Below the pieces are notes generated by a model that had not been told where the DNA came from, ran no database searches, and saw only the letters and a program-made list of their open reading frames with translations. Source: Nothopassalora personata (Eukaryota; Ascomycota; Dothideomycetes; Mycosphaerellales; Mycosphaerellaceae). From it: DNA of 64,000 bases. Position 1 is the first letter of the stretch. Every line of letters begins with the position of its first letter. The DNA lies in assembly GCA_033816765.1 (NCBI GenBank), contig CM066295.1, positions 1,240,001-1,304,000 of the forward strand, given 5' to 3'. The translations under genes and the position numbers were made by a program. Positions 43,341-53,794 of the stretch are shown here, in pieces.

Positions 43341-43458
43341 GTAACTCTACTAACTAAGGTCTAACTAAGGTAAGAACACCCCATAAAGTGAAGTCTAGAT
43401 AACCGAATTGGCTTAATAAACTAAAGGGTATGTGCAACACATGCCTAAGGAAAGTGAA

Positions 43459-46400
43459 CTCTATACGCTATTACTAACTAATTAGTTCTTAGCCTCGATC
43501 CTACTAAACTATAAAATTTCGGCTATAGAAAGATTATAAGGCCTAACCTATAGCTTCTTAGATTCCGGTTTAGGATACGATCCCTTTTTATTAACTCCTA
43601 TAGGTAGCACCTCTTCGTCGGCGATAGGCTCGATCTCGTTCGAATTACTACTGTCTTCGCTATTAGCGACGCTATTAGCGACTTCTCCCTCCCCTATTAC
43701 GAGATCGGTTCTATTATCTAAGTTTAGTACTCCTATGTTATCCGGGCGAAGCTCTAGAACTAGCTTAAGGTTTTCTCGTACCTAAACACCCTTTATTAGC
43801 GTACTATTAAGTTCCTTAAGAATATAGGTACTAAACTCCCTAGAGACACTAGACACCCGATATAGACCTTACTATCGGTAACCGATCTTGCGTAAGAAGT
43901 CATCCTTATATAGCTTGTCGAATCTTATAATAAGGTCGCCCTTCTAGAAACTAATAGAGTTAACATTCCGGTAAGAATTAAAGTAGTCCTTACTAAGTTC
44001 TCTTAGTCGCTTCCTTCGAGTATATAGCTCTTCTAAACTAAGGTCTCGAGCCTAGAGTTAACGCGCACGTATAGCAAGTAGGTCCTTAGTCGTTCTTACC
44101 GATCCCTATTAGTAATTCGCCTACGTCGGGTGCTCATCCTCAATTAGTAGAATCGTACGATAGCTATATAGGACCTAAGCTAGCGTTATTCTAGTAGTAC
44201 GACAGGTCGTAGTTCTATTAGCCTATAACACAGCGGGTACCCATTGCTTCTATCCGCGGTATATGTTCCTTCTAAGCTTTACTAACGCTACAAGAATCGG
44301 ACGGTGTCTAGCCTCGACCGGAGTATTAGACTACGGATGGTACGGTAATATTCGGATCCTTCGAATACTAAGTCCTACGAGTAACCGCTTAACCTTAGCT
44401 ATATAAACCGTAGCGTTATTAAGCACAATTTTAGTATAGTAGCCGTGCCTATAGAAGACATCCTTATATAGAAACTTAGTAACCGTCTTAGAGCTAGGAG
44501 GTGCCCTCGTTACTCTAGCCTCGATCTAGTTACTAAGTACTTCGCGCGTAACTAGGAGGTATCCATTTTTATGTACCTAGACGGGGTCCGAGTACTACTT
44601 CTTACTAATAACCTAAGGGGTCGATAAGTAAAGCTTACTAGCGCGCTAGTTACCTTCGCAAAACCTATAAGGAGTATAACTTCGAACCTACGTAGAGACA
44701 TCGGCGAAGCACCCGTCCTAGTAATACCGATCGGAAATAAGGTTATACACGACCTTAGCGCTACGGTAACCGTATCTCTTATAGCACTCTATAACGATCT
44801 CCTTCTAAGCCTTATTATCGTTAATTATAAGTTACAACGGCGCTCCTCGGCGCTTCTAGAAGAACAGCAATTGGTCCCGGATAAAGAAATTGACGCTCTT
44901 CTTTACTAGTCGCCGGTACTTAGTACGGGTAATACTATCGGGCCGGGTCCTAGTTTCTATAACCTAAGTAAGTTGCTAAGAGCTTTTAGAATATTAGTCC
45001 CCAAGATGTCGTGTTTTCTAGATTTTAACTAGATAGGTGTTAACCGGCTCCGGATACCCGAATAGCTTATTATTAATTATCCGGTCGACATCGTCTTCGT
45101 TAGTTTCCCTAGGTTCCTAAGGTGTAGAGGGCCTACGAGACAGGGCATCTAGGCTAGTATACCTAGTCCCCGTAACGTACTTTACCTCGAACGTAAATAG
45201 CCTAATCTATGCGACCTACCGGGCTATTGCCGAGTTAGGCAGGTCCGAAGCCGGCCGGTTAAGTTGCTATACAAGTATCTTAGTATTAACCTTAAGGACA
45301 AAATCAACGCTAGTAACATATCTCTAGATCTTCTTAAGCCCCTTAAGGACCCTAAGGCATTCTCGCTTACTAGTATCATATCTAGATTCTAACGCGTTCT
45401 AGATTCTACTCTTATACCGAACCGGGTAACGCCGTCGAGTGCTGTCTATTAATTCTTAAGAAACGATACATCCCTATCTAGTACCGCTAGCATTAACTAA
45501 GATAAAGATAGACCTAGTACTAGGTAAGTAGTAGAGGGTAACTAAGGCTAGAGCCTACATAAGATATCTAGTAACCTCTTCTTTCGAGAATTGCTTATTC
45601 TCTATCTAGGTGAACTCGGCGCCCTTCTTTAGTAGCTTATACATTAGTCGAGCGATAATAACGAACTAGGGAATCCATATCCGGAAGTACACACACAGCC
45701 CTACATAGGTACGGACCTCCTTAATATAGGTAGGCGTAGGCTAGTCTAGGATCTTAGCTATAACCTTTAGGTTAGGATATCGACCGTCCGGGCTAGTAAC
45801 GTACCTAACAATCTTAAGCTTTTTATATAACCATTAGGATTTACCTCTAGCAACTACCGCACTAGCTCTCTCTAGGTTAGTAAGAACTAGATCTAGGGAG
45901 ACGATGTGCTTAACGACCTATCTCCTTAGCCTAGGCTCTACTTCGGCATTCCTATAGTCCTTAGTTAGTCCCTTAATACCGATGTTATCGAGGAACGGCT
46001 TCGCTCGATGCGAGATATAATTAAGTAGAATCTTTATTACCGTACGCACGAACTAAGTAACTGAATTAGTAGCTCCTTAAGGTAGAGTCGTGTTACGTAC
46101 TAGGCTAAGAGGGGTTATAAAGGCTATTAAGTCCCGGTAGGACTCATCTAAAGTGATCTAATCATAACCTAAAAACAGGTCTATAAGTGAAGCGACTCGG
46201 TACCCGGTAAAATCCTCTAAGAAGCTATCCGTGTCCGGTAGAATGTTAGCATCGCGCATAGTAACCTCATTTAGGAGCATAGCTAAGTTAATTAACCGAT
46301 ATAGCACATCGCTTCTAGAGGTATTAACCTTCTTTACGACTAGGAACTAGCTATTGGAATATGCCCCTTATAAGTATTCTAGGATATTGTTCTTAATCCG

Positions 46401-46673
46401 GGCTCTAATTATACGCTTAATAATCGCCCTAAGACTTAGGTGCAACCGGATAAGGCGTGCCTACTATAGCTTATAAGGGACCGTGTTAATCTTCTAAGGT
46501 GGCATAACGACGTGCCTAATTTGCCTTATGTAACTAAAATCCTAAGCGAGGACTGCCTCCGAGTTATAGAGCATCTTATTAAATAAGGCCCTTTCTATTA
46601 GTAATAGCTTAATGCTAACCTTAATTAAGGTAAGTCGTTCTAGCGTGATCCGGCTACCTCGCTTAATACTTAA
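43459..46673 (-). pseudogene. Gypsy-3 reverse transcriptase, RNase H and integrase (RIPed)
   Basis: Read leftward from 46673. Reverse transcriptase has a GYDQ motif near 46.16 kb, LPQGATNSV near 46.07 kb and the catalytic box FLDN (from FLDD) at 45984-45995. RNase H follows around 45.6-45.1 kb, then an integrase zinc region and core (about 44.9-44.0 kb). Stops are almost all TAG/TAA at former CAG, CAA or TGG codons. It cannot make a product. Confidence 0.7.
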
Positions 46674-46678
46674 GAATT

Positions 46679-46862
46679 TGTAAGGGCGCGCGTACCATAG
46701 GGTCCGAATGAGATAGTTGTTGTTCTACGAAGCTACGAAAGAGGAGCGCGAGGCGCGGCGGATAGATAAACCATCGCCAAGCCGCGCTAACCCGATGCGG
46801 AAGGTCCGAGGTTCCGCCGGGACGACGCATCGTCAGTGAAGGGTCGCGGGCTGCCCGTGACA
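46679..46862 (-). repeat. 3' LTR of gypsy-2
   Basis: 184 bp, identical to the right LTR. The pol frame runs into it and stops at 46787-46789. Confidence 0.95.
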
Positions 46863-49800
46863 GTACCCCCCCTCTCAAAACTCGTCTCAGTCCTCTGAGC
46901 GTTCAGTCCATTAACTCGCCTATCCATCGTCTTGTGCGGCCACTTATCACCCTTGCCTGTCGAACTCCATAATCGTGCAAACGTCCAATCGTCTTCAAGG
47001 TCGTCCTCCATCTCTGTCACTACTGCTGCGGCTTGCGCATCAGACTCTGTTTGCTCATACTGCTGGCACGCCCAGGGCCTAAGCCCCTCTTCGGCGAACG
47101 CTCGCGTCTGATCCTTTTGACCAAGGTTGGGTATCAATGCAGGCTCTGCAGGGTTCGCTAGAACATCGGTACAACTGTCTGTTCTGTCGTAGAGCTGAGG
47201 GCGGCGGCTTGCACCGTGATCCTCAGTTGGGACGACGGACTTTCCTGTAACCTGATCATCGTAGCGGTGCGTAGTGAACATGCGCTGACCAGATTCTATC
47301 AGAGGCAAGGCTCGGCTAGGCTTATTTGTGGCGGTGTCTCTGTCGACCCTGATCGTGTTAAGTCCGAGCACCTCATTGACTGGAGACCAGTCAGATGGCG
47401 TTGCGAAGCCCTGAGGCGTGGGCAAATCCGGCCGGCTGTGGTGAAAGTCCGCAAGAGCGGCGGCTGCCCTCACAAACAGGTCCTCTGCAGGTTGCCAAGT
47501 CTCTCCGGCCTCCATATCCTGATAGCCAGTCCATCGCACCTTGTACCAAGTGTCCACCTTGCGCTTCTTTCCCTTCTTCACTTTGCCTGCGCGCTTCCGC
47601 GTGTACATGTCCAAGATCTTGTCCACCTCATATTCTGGTGCCGGGGCTGTGACTGTGACATCGGCGACTGCGTCAGCTGCAGTTGTGTCGGGTTCGATGG
47701 CCACTGGCGGCGGCGGTGCCAGGTGCTGTCCCTCGAGCGGTGGGAGATCGGGGTTGTCGGCTCGCTGTAACAGGGAGGTGTGGAAGCAATTATCGAGTCC
47801 GCTCAATGCATCCGACAGGTTCAGCTTGTATGACAGCCTAGCGGGCATCACCTCCGTGATCTGGTACGGTCCTGCATATCTGCGGTCCAGCTTCTTGGAT
47901 GGTCGAGTGGTGCGAATGTTCTTCGTGCTTAGATACACCCAGTCGCCAACCTTGTAGTCTGGTGGGATGCTTCGGTGCCTGTTTGCTGCTTCGGCTTGCA
48001 GCGCCTGTGACATCCTCATGTTCTCTTGAAGATTGCGATGTAGCTCACAGATGCGTTTGGCGAAGGCTTCGGCTGACTTGCTGTCGAGTCGCTGAAGGGT
48101 TGTCATGTGTCGGTCCTTGCCTGCTTGCAAATCGATACGCTCGGTGAACTCTGGGTTATATCCAACATTGGCGTAGAACGGTGACACTCCAGTGGTCTCC
48201 GACACTCGGTTGTTAATAGCGAACTGCGCTAAGCACAGCCAGTCGGCCCAGTCGCTCTGTGCCTCATTCGTGAAGGTGCGTAAGTACTGTTCCATCTCTT
48301 GGTTAGTGCGTTCTGATTGCCCATCCGTTTCAGGGTGGTAGGAGGAACTCAGCTTCCTGCTGATGCGCAGCATCTTGCATAGGCGCTTCCAGAAAGTGGC
48401 GATGAACTGCTTTCCGCGATCAGACGTGATGGTTTCTGGGAGGCCATGCCGGGTGAACACGTGCTTTAAGAAAAGTCGCGCCGCGTTCTGCGCTGTCATC
48501 GCGCCGATGGGTATCAGTTCCACTTCCTTAGTGAGTCTGTCGGTGACTGTCATAACATTGGTGTAAGTCATGCCGTCGAGTTCGCTTGGTGGCAGGTCAA
48601 CCACAAAGTCAACTGCGATGTGTTGCCAAGGTCGTTCTGGCACCGAAAGTGGGTGCAGTAATCCAGGTGGCTGGGTATGCACAGATTTCGTCGTGCGGCA
48701 CCTGCGGCAATTCGCGTTGTATCTGCGCACAGATCTAGCCAAACCAGGCCAGTAGAATTCACGTGCAACGAGCTCGTAGGTGCGGGCTCTGCCTGGGTGA
48801 CCGGCCGCTGGGGTGTCATGGTTCATCTTGACTATCCGAGTGCGGAGCTTCTGGTCCTCTGGCACCCATAGACTCCAGTCATTATACTGGTTACGGACGT
48901 ACAGCAGGTCCCCTTCGACCTTGCAGTGTACTGGATGCATCTTCGCTTTCTGAAGGAGTGCTGGGGTCTCGCCCTTCTGCAGGGCTCTGATAGCTGACTT
49001 CAGGTCTGCATCCGCGGCATAAGCCATTGTCATTCTGTACTCGAGTTCGGCTTCCTGTTCCGTCTCGGATGCTGTCTGCGTCTGCGTGGACGGTATGAAT
49101 TCGGTGGCCTCCGGGTTCAGGGCTTCCTCAATTGGTGCGGTAGGTGTGTTCTCAACAGGTGCAACATCCTCAGCCGCATCTTCGACAGTTGCGCGCATCG
49201 AGTCGATCTTAAGAAATCGCTCAGGCGGCAGCAACGTCTGATGCTGATGCTGATTTCGCGGATCGTCCACCCCCTGCGGAAGGTCCTGGCTGCGTCTCGT
49301 GAGGCTGTCAGGCTTTGTGCCTTGGACACCTGGTCGATAGACAATACGGAAGTTGAACTGGGACAGGAATTCGGCCCAACGTGCCTGGCGCCGATTCAGC
49401 TGCTTAGTGGTCATAAAGTACTCCAAGTTCTTGTGATCCGTGAACACCTTCACGGGTTCGATGGTGTCATCATCCGCCTCGCAGGCCAACTCCGGGCGCC
49501 ATTCCTCGAAGGCCTTAATAATCGCTAGAAGCTCCTTGTCATAAATCTCATAGTTGCATTCCTGCGGGCTCAGCTTCTTTGAATAGAATGCTACAGGGTG
49601 AAGCACGCCTTCCTCGTCGTACTGAGAAAGCACTCCGGCGTTCACGAAATCTGATGAGTCCGTTTCGACTACTGTTTGCCTACCGGGCACATAGTGTGCG
49701 AGCATACCGGCTTTGCTGAATGCTGCCTTCAGAGCGTCAAATGCTGCTTGGCATGCTGGTGTCCAGTCAACCCTGCGATTCTTGTGATTACTAGGTCCAT

Positions 49801-51589
49801 TTGACTTGGTCAATTCGGTCAGCGGCGCTGCGAGGCGTGAGAAGGCCTCGATGAACCGTCTGTAAAAGTTGGCGAATCCGAGGAACGCCTGCACATCCTT
49901 GAGGTTGGAAGGTGCTTCCCATGACTGGATACATTCAAGCTTCTCTGGGTCCATTTCGATGCCATCTGGGGTGATAATAAGTCCCAGGTACTTAACTCGC
50001 TGCTGGTGGAACTCGCACTTGTCGATGTCGACCGTCAGTCCGGCATCCCTCAATTTTGCTAGTACCTTGCGCACATGTTCGATGTGCTCCTCCAGTGTGT
50101 CGCTAAAAATTAAAACGTCGTCCAGGTACGCGGAGACGAAGTCATCCAGGTGTTCTTGTAACACGCTGTTAATGTATGACTGAAACGACGCAGGGCCATT
50201 GCATAGGCCGAATGGTAACACAAGACATTCGTACACCCCATATCGTGTAGCGAATGCTGTAAGCCATTCGTGCCCTTCTGCAATGCGAAGCTTGTTGAAG
50301 GCTGCGACGATGTCCAGCTTCGTGAAGTACCTCTTGCCGTGCATGCGGTTCAGTGTCTCTTGGATTAGCGGTATAGGGTACCTGTTCTTGATAGTGATCG
50401 CATTGAGTCCTCGGTAGTCGATGCACACGCGCAGTCCACCGCCTGGCTTTCTGACTACCAGTACTGGTGCCGGCGATTGGCTCGTCTTCTGTCCTGCTGG
50501 CCGGACTTTGCCTTGTTGCTCCTGTTCGGTGACCCACTTCTTGACTGCTTCATTCTCCTGAGGCGCCAGTCCGTAGGGCTTACGGTATGGCGGTTCTTGG
50601 GGCCCATCAGGCTTGATGTGAATTTCGTGGTCGATTCCAGGTCTGTGAGGAGGAAGTCCTTCATGGTCTTTCGCTGAGAATGCATCTACGAGATCATGGT
50701 ATTCTGGTGGGAGCTTCTCCTTCGGGTTATGGTTGAACTCCTTGTTCAGGAACTGATCCAAGTCATCAGCTGCCATTGCGCTCAGCTTGATCTCACCATC
50801 GCCTTCTTCGTCCTCTTTGCCGGTAGATAGTATGTAGAAACATTCAGCGCCAGGTCGGTGCGCGTACATCTCGAAGGCGCGCTGCGTGACGCCTATACAC
50901 TCGACTTCCTCATCATCGTCGTACAGGCCCATCGAGGATAGGTTCAGTTCTGCTTCTGCCCCTCCTGCCGTGAAGCTGCGATCATCGGTGAAGGGCTCTG
51001 GTCCATATTTCATTGCTTCCTTACGTTGTCGGTGTCGATGGTTCAGGGACTGGACTGTTGTCGATGTCTTGTTCTTAAGACAGTGACCAAAGCAGTAGTC
51101 TGATCTGAGTGCCACTTCACCGGTCTCCCAGAAGATGTTTGGGTTGTGCGTGCTCAGCCACGGCAGGCCCAGGACGATGTCGTATTCGAGGTCGGTTATG
51201 TAGCATAGCATTTGCTCGTGATGACCGTCGATATCAACATCGACGAGGGCTACGTGCGTGATGCGACGTGCAGCAGCCTTACCATCCCCAAGGGTCAGGT
51301 TCTTGTTGCGCACAAGGGGTATCAAGGGTATTCTGTGTTTGCGTGTGAACTTCCAGTCGAGAAAGAGAGAGGTGGAAGCAGAGTCTACAAGGCCTCGTGC
51401 CTTCCCATGCTGTATCATTACTGGGAGTACTATGTGAGGGTGTACATCTGGTTGCTGCGGCTCCAATGCGCAGGCCGATATCTTCAGCTCCTCACCATAG
51501 TCTGTATCCGTGTCTTGCTCTTGCACTCTGTGTCTCTCAATCTCATGCTCTTTCTGTCCTTGGTTGTTCGGTTGACCACTGTCTGCCAC
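46787..51589 (-). CDS. Gypsy-2 Pol polyprotein: protease, RT, RNase H, integrase, chromodomain
   Basis: 1600 codons without a stop, counted from a GTG at 51589. The frame is open further upstream and overlaps the end of gag in the -1 frame, so it is probably made as Gag-Pol by frameshifting, not from its own start. Protease: DSA at residues 69-71. Reverse transcriptase: about 375-580, with YLDD at 488-491. RNase H: from D644. Integrase: zinc site H924, H931, C961, C964 and core D994, D1057, E1093 with exact D-35-E spacing. Chromodomain: about 1319-1385, with WYKVRWTGY and ETWQPAEDL, expected to tether integration to modified chromatin. A 210-residue tail of unknown role follows and ends inside the 3' LTR. 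Confidence 0.96.
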   Translation of the reverse strand: MADSGQPNNQGQKEHEIERHRVQEQDTDTDYGEELKISACALEPQQPDVHPHIVLPVMIQHGKARGLVDSASTSLFLDWKFTRKHRIPLIPLVRNKNLTLGDGKAAARRITHVALVDVDIDGHHEQMLCYITDLEYDIVLGLPWLSTHNPNIFWETGEVALRSDYCFGHCLKNKTSTTVQSLNHRHRQRKEAMKYGPEPFTDDRSFTAGGAEAELNLSSMGLYDDDEEVECIGVTQRAFEMYAHRPGAECFYILSTGKEDEEGDGEIKLSAMAADDLDQFLNKEFNHNPKEKLPPEYHDLVDAFSAKDHEGLPPHRPGIDHEIHIKPDGPQEPPYRKPYGLAPQENEAVKKWVTEQEQQGKVRPAGQKTSQSPAPVLVVRKPGGGLRVCIDYRGLNAITIKNRYPIPLIQETLNRMHGKRYFTKLDIVAAFNKLRIAEGHEWLTAFATRYGVYECLVLPFGLCNGPASFQSYINSVLQEHLDDFVSAYLDDVLIFSDTLEEHIEHVRKVLAKLRDAGLTVDIDKCEFHQQRVKYLGLIITPDGIEMDPEKLECIQSWEAPSNLKDVQAFLGFANFYRRFIEAFSRLAAPLTELTKSNGPSNHKNRRVDWTPACQAAFDALKAAFSKAGMLAHYVPGRQTVVETDSSDFVNAGVLSQYDEEGVLHPVAFYSKKLSPQECNYEIYDKELLAIIKAFEEWRPELACEADDDTIEPVKVFTDHKNLEYFMTTKQLNRRQARWAEFLSQFNFRIVYRPGVQGTKPDSLTRRSQDLPQGVDDPRNQHQHQTLLPPERFLKIDSMRATVEDAAEDVAPVENTPTAPIEEALNPEATEFIPSTQTQTASETEQEAELEYRMTMAYAADADLKSAIRALQKGETPALLQKAKMHPVHCKVEGDLLYVRNQYNDWSLWVPEDQKLRTRIVKMNHDTPAAGHPGRARTYELVAREFYWPGLARSVRRYNANCRRCRTTKSVHTQPPGLLHPLSVPERPWQHIAVDFVVDLPPSELDGMTYTNVMTVTDRLTKEVELIPIGAMTAQNAARLFLKHVFTRHGLPETITSDRGKQFIATFWKRLCKMLRISRKLSSSYHPETDGQSERTNQEMEQYLRTFTNEAQSDWADWLCLAQFAINNRVSETTGVSPFYANVGYNPEFTERIDLQAGKDRHMTTLQRLDSKSAEAFAKRICELHRNLQENMRMSQALQAEAANRHRSIPPDYKVGDWVYLSTKNIRTTRPSKKLDRRYAGPYQITEVMPARLSYKLNLSDALSGLDNCFHTSLLQRADNPDLPPLEGQHLAPPPPVAIEPDTTAADAVADVTVTAPAPEYEVDKILDMYTRKRAGKVKKGKKRKVDTWYKVRWTGYQDMEAGETWQPAEDLFVRAAAALADFHHSRPDLPTPQGFATPSDWSPVNEVLGLNTIRVDRDTATNKPSRALPLIESGQRMFTTHRYDDQVTGKSVVPTEDHGASRRPQLYDRTDSCTDVLANPAEPALIPNLGQKDQTRAFAEEGLRPWACQQYEQTESDAQAAAVVTEMEDDLEDDWTFARLWSSTGKGDKWPHKTMDRRVNGLNAQRTETSFERGGTVTGSPRPFTDDASSRRNLGPSASG
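46863..46878 (-). other. Polypurine tract of gypsy-2
   Basis: On the minus strand GAGAGGGGGGGTAC directly precedes the TGTCACGG start of the 3' LTR. This is the second-strand primer site. Confidence 0.85.
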
Positions 51590-51591
51590 GC

Positions 51592-53625
51592 TTAGGCAGT
51601 GGCCTCGCCATTTCCCTGCCCGGCGGCCAGGGAACTGAGGTTGGTGTTGCCTCCGTTGTTGTTACGCGGGCGCGGTGGGCGATAGTCGCCGTCGTAGCCA
51701 TACATCGGGCACTCGGTATTGCTGGATAAGTGGGGTCCGGTGCGGCATCGGTAGCACTTGCCCTGCTTCTTCAATTCCTCGCGACCCTCATAGTTGAGCG
51801 GTGGGAGGTCCCGAAGGTGAGCTGGCAAGTCTTCCTTCTTCTTGGTGCCTACGTACTGTGGTGGGCGCTGAACGACGGCGCCGGCAGCACCAGCGGCTGC
51901 AGCTGCAGCTGTGTTGCCCTGGTTCTGGTTGCCGTTGCCGTTGCCGTTCTGGTTGCCTCCTCCATTGCCGCGTGGGCGGTTGTTGTTCTCTTGAGGGTAC
52001 AGCTGCTCGGTCTCGTAGAACTGCTCGTCCAGTGCAGTGCACTCTTCGATCACGTCCTGCATGCTGTTCAGACGTCGGTCCACCTCGCGGTCTCCGAAGG
52101 TCTTGATGTAGTAGCGCTTGTTGAGGCGTGTGCGGAACAGCATCAACTCGGTCTCGTCACTCCAGTCAACCCATGCCCTCAGCTTGGAATAGCGTGCGAA
52201 GAATGGGACGAAGTTCTCCTTCTGAGCCTGTTTGCAGGTAGTGATGTCCACTGCAGCCTTGGTGGCCTCGTTGCGGACGCCGTACTGTCGAGTCATCCAG
52301 TCCAACAGTTCTTCGCCAGTCATGAACTCGTTGAAAGCCTGGTGCCCGGGGATGGGGATGCGAGGCTTCACAGTCTTCTGCACCTCACCGTCCGTCCATC
52401 CATACAGGAAGCGTAGGGCGTCCTGTTCAGTGCGGAACGTCGCGACTGTCAACTTCAGCAGGATGCTTGTGTACCAGCTGTCATAAGTCGGGTCGTCATC
52501 GTTCTTGAACTTCTTTGGGTCAGGCACACCCTTGCCGATCTTCATGCTGCGGTCGAGGGTGGGGTCGATGTTGATGAGACGCTCCGGCAGGTCCACGAGA
52601 GGTGTCTGCTGCGTGCGGTTGCTGCGACCACCGCCTGACCGCTGCGTGCCTTGTGTGCCTTGGCGCTCATCACGACGTGGTCGGTCATGGTCACGACCAC
52701 GGCGATCCCTGTCCTTGTCTCCATTGCCATCGTCATCATCGTCTCCTCCGCCACCTCCTCCTGCTGCCGCCTCACGGTACCGACGCTGGAGCACCTCGAG
52801 TGAGGTCTCGCGGGGTGGTGGTGATCGTGGGCGTGAGCGTGGGCGCGAGCGCGAACGACGTCCTCGTGCCTGGTCCTCTGCTGCTTGCAGACGGACCTTC
52901 AGGTCATCAACCTCAGCTTGTAATGCCTGGCTCTTCTTCTTCTCCGAGTCGGTGATATCGGCGAACTGCTGACATAGCTCGTTCGCATCCTTGTACTTCT
53001 TCTCGACAGCCTTGAGTTTGAGGGTGTCGGCGTTCTTATTCTTAAGGTCCTGGGCCATCTTCGCGAGGGCGGTCTGTTCGGTCTTGAGCATCCCGTGGAT
53101 GCGATCGTACTCGGCATACAGCGTACGGTACTGCTTGTTCTGAAGTGCATTGGCGCGTTGCATCACATCGAGTTGTTGGCTAGATATGATGGCAGTGTTG
53201 AATCCTCGTAGCACGAAATCGTGGACGGTCTTCGGGTGTTCCTTGGTCAGTGTGGCCAGGTCTTCGGCGGTGATGTTCTGGAAGTCGGCGGCAGCGATGT
53301 GTTCGGCTTCGTCGTGTGAAATGAAGACTGGTGTGTCCTCCTCTTCTCCCACCCTGGGCTCGAAGAGTTCTGTGAAATCAAGCTCACCGTTCTGCTCCCT
53401 GTCTTGTGCTTTGTTCCATGCCTTGTCCAGCTCTTGCTGAAGCGCGACACCGGTGTCAACTGTGACTCGCCGAGTGTCGTCTCCTTGTGTCTGACTGTCG
53501 AAACTGGAGAGGTCGGGGAAAAGAGAGGTGCGCTTGCCTTGTGTCTGTGACTGCTGGGAAGTCATGTTGTTTCCTTCAACGCGGCCTGTTGCTGAGGCCT
53601 TTGGTGCGTTGGTTTCCTTGGGCAT
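51592..53625 (-). CDS. Gypsy-2 Gag polyprotein
   Basis: 677 aa from the ATG at 53625, 169 nt inside the 5' LTR. The N-terminal half has a long coiled coil (residues about 180-265), then an Arg/Ser-Pro run (RSRSRPRSRPRSPP) and an acidic and basic linker. The central part is the capsid-like retrotransposon Gag domain (about 370-530). Gln/Asn/Gly and Ala runs precede a zinc knuckle near residue 628, KCYRCRTGPHLSSNTEC, which is C-x2-C-x4-H-x6-C; the usual last spacing is x4. Gag would form the particle and bind the RNA. It ends with TAA at 51594-51592, shortly after a slippery heptamer. Confidence 0.95.
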   Translation of the reverse strand: MPKETNAPKASATGRVEGNNMTSQQSQTQGKRTSLFPDLSSFDSQTQGDDTRRVTVDTGVALQQELDKAWNKAQDREQNGELDFTELFEPRVGEEEDTPVFISHDEAEHIAAADFQNITAEDLATLTKEHPKTVHDFVLRGFNTAIISSQQLDVMQRANALQNKQYRTLYAEYDRIHGMLKTEQTALAKMAQDLKNKNADTLKLKAVEKKYKDANELCQQFADITDSEKKKSQALQAEVDDLKVRLQAAEDQARGRRSRSRPRSRPRSPPPRETSLEVLQRRYREAAAGGGGGGDDDDDGNGDKDRDRRGRDHDRPRRDERQGTQGTQRSGGGRSNRTQQTPLVDLPERLINIDPTLDRSMKIGKGVPDPKKFKNDDDPTYDSWYTSILLKLTVATFRTEQDALRFLYGWTDGEVQKTVKPRIPIPGHQAFNEFMTGEELLDWMTRQYGVRNEATKAAVDITTCKQAQKENFVPFFARYSKLRAWVDWSDETELMLFRTRLNKRYYIKTFGDREVDRRLNSMQDVIEECTALDEQFYETEQLYPQENNNRPRGNGGGNQNGNGNGNQNQGNTAAAAAAGAAGAVVQRPPQYVGTKKKEDLPAHLRDLPPLNYEGREELKKQGKCYRCRTGPHLSSNTECPMYGYDGDYRPPRPRNNNGGNTNLSSLAAGQGNGEATA
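51610..51616 (-). promoter_or_regulatory. Probable -1 ribosomal frameshift site (G GGA AAT)
   Basis: On the minus strand the heptamer GGGAAAT is set in the Gag frame as G GGA AAT, the canonical X XXY YYZ arrangement. It lies five codons before the Gag stop. Slipping back one base here enters the Pol frame, which is open from this point onward. The stimulatory RNA structure expected downstream was not worked out. Confidence 0.7.
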
Positions 53626-53794
53626 CTGTTGCTTAGTGCCTTACCGTGTTCCGTGTTCTGAATCCGTTTGCCTCTGTTGCGATGTTGCGAGTCGCGAGTT
53701 CTGTATCTACGCCGTGCGCGGTTCTGTGAGTCTGTTCCTGTTGTTACGCGTCCCTTACCTGGATCCGCGATCTGGGTAGGGAGGTAGAACAAAC

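Larger units (their letters stand above)
38956..43458. mobile_element. Unit A: unrecognised RIPed repeat with palindromic boundaries
   Basis: The same sequence recurs at 60446-63617. A 26-bp palindrome (ATTTACCGGTCCC plus its reverse complement) lies at both sides of the gene (39031-39056, one base lost; 43315-43340, perfect). Inward of each is a matching TCACGT segment in opposite orientation, so the ends behave as inverted repeats of about 39 bp. Sequence outside the palindromes (75 bp left and at least 118 bp right) is shared by both copies too, so the true ends may lie further out. A single long minus-strand gene relic fills the interior. The transposon class is unknown to me. Confidence 0.6.

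Noticed and set aside
51730..52416. Plus-strand frame of 228 codons opposite gag of gypsy-2
   Set aside because: It is a shadow of the Gag frame with low-complexity Val/Leu/Ala content and no domain; unlike the antisense ORF at 58112 it has no motif.
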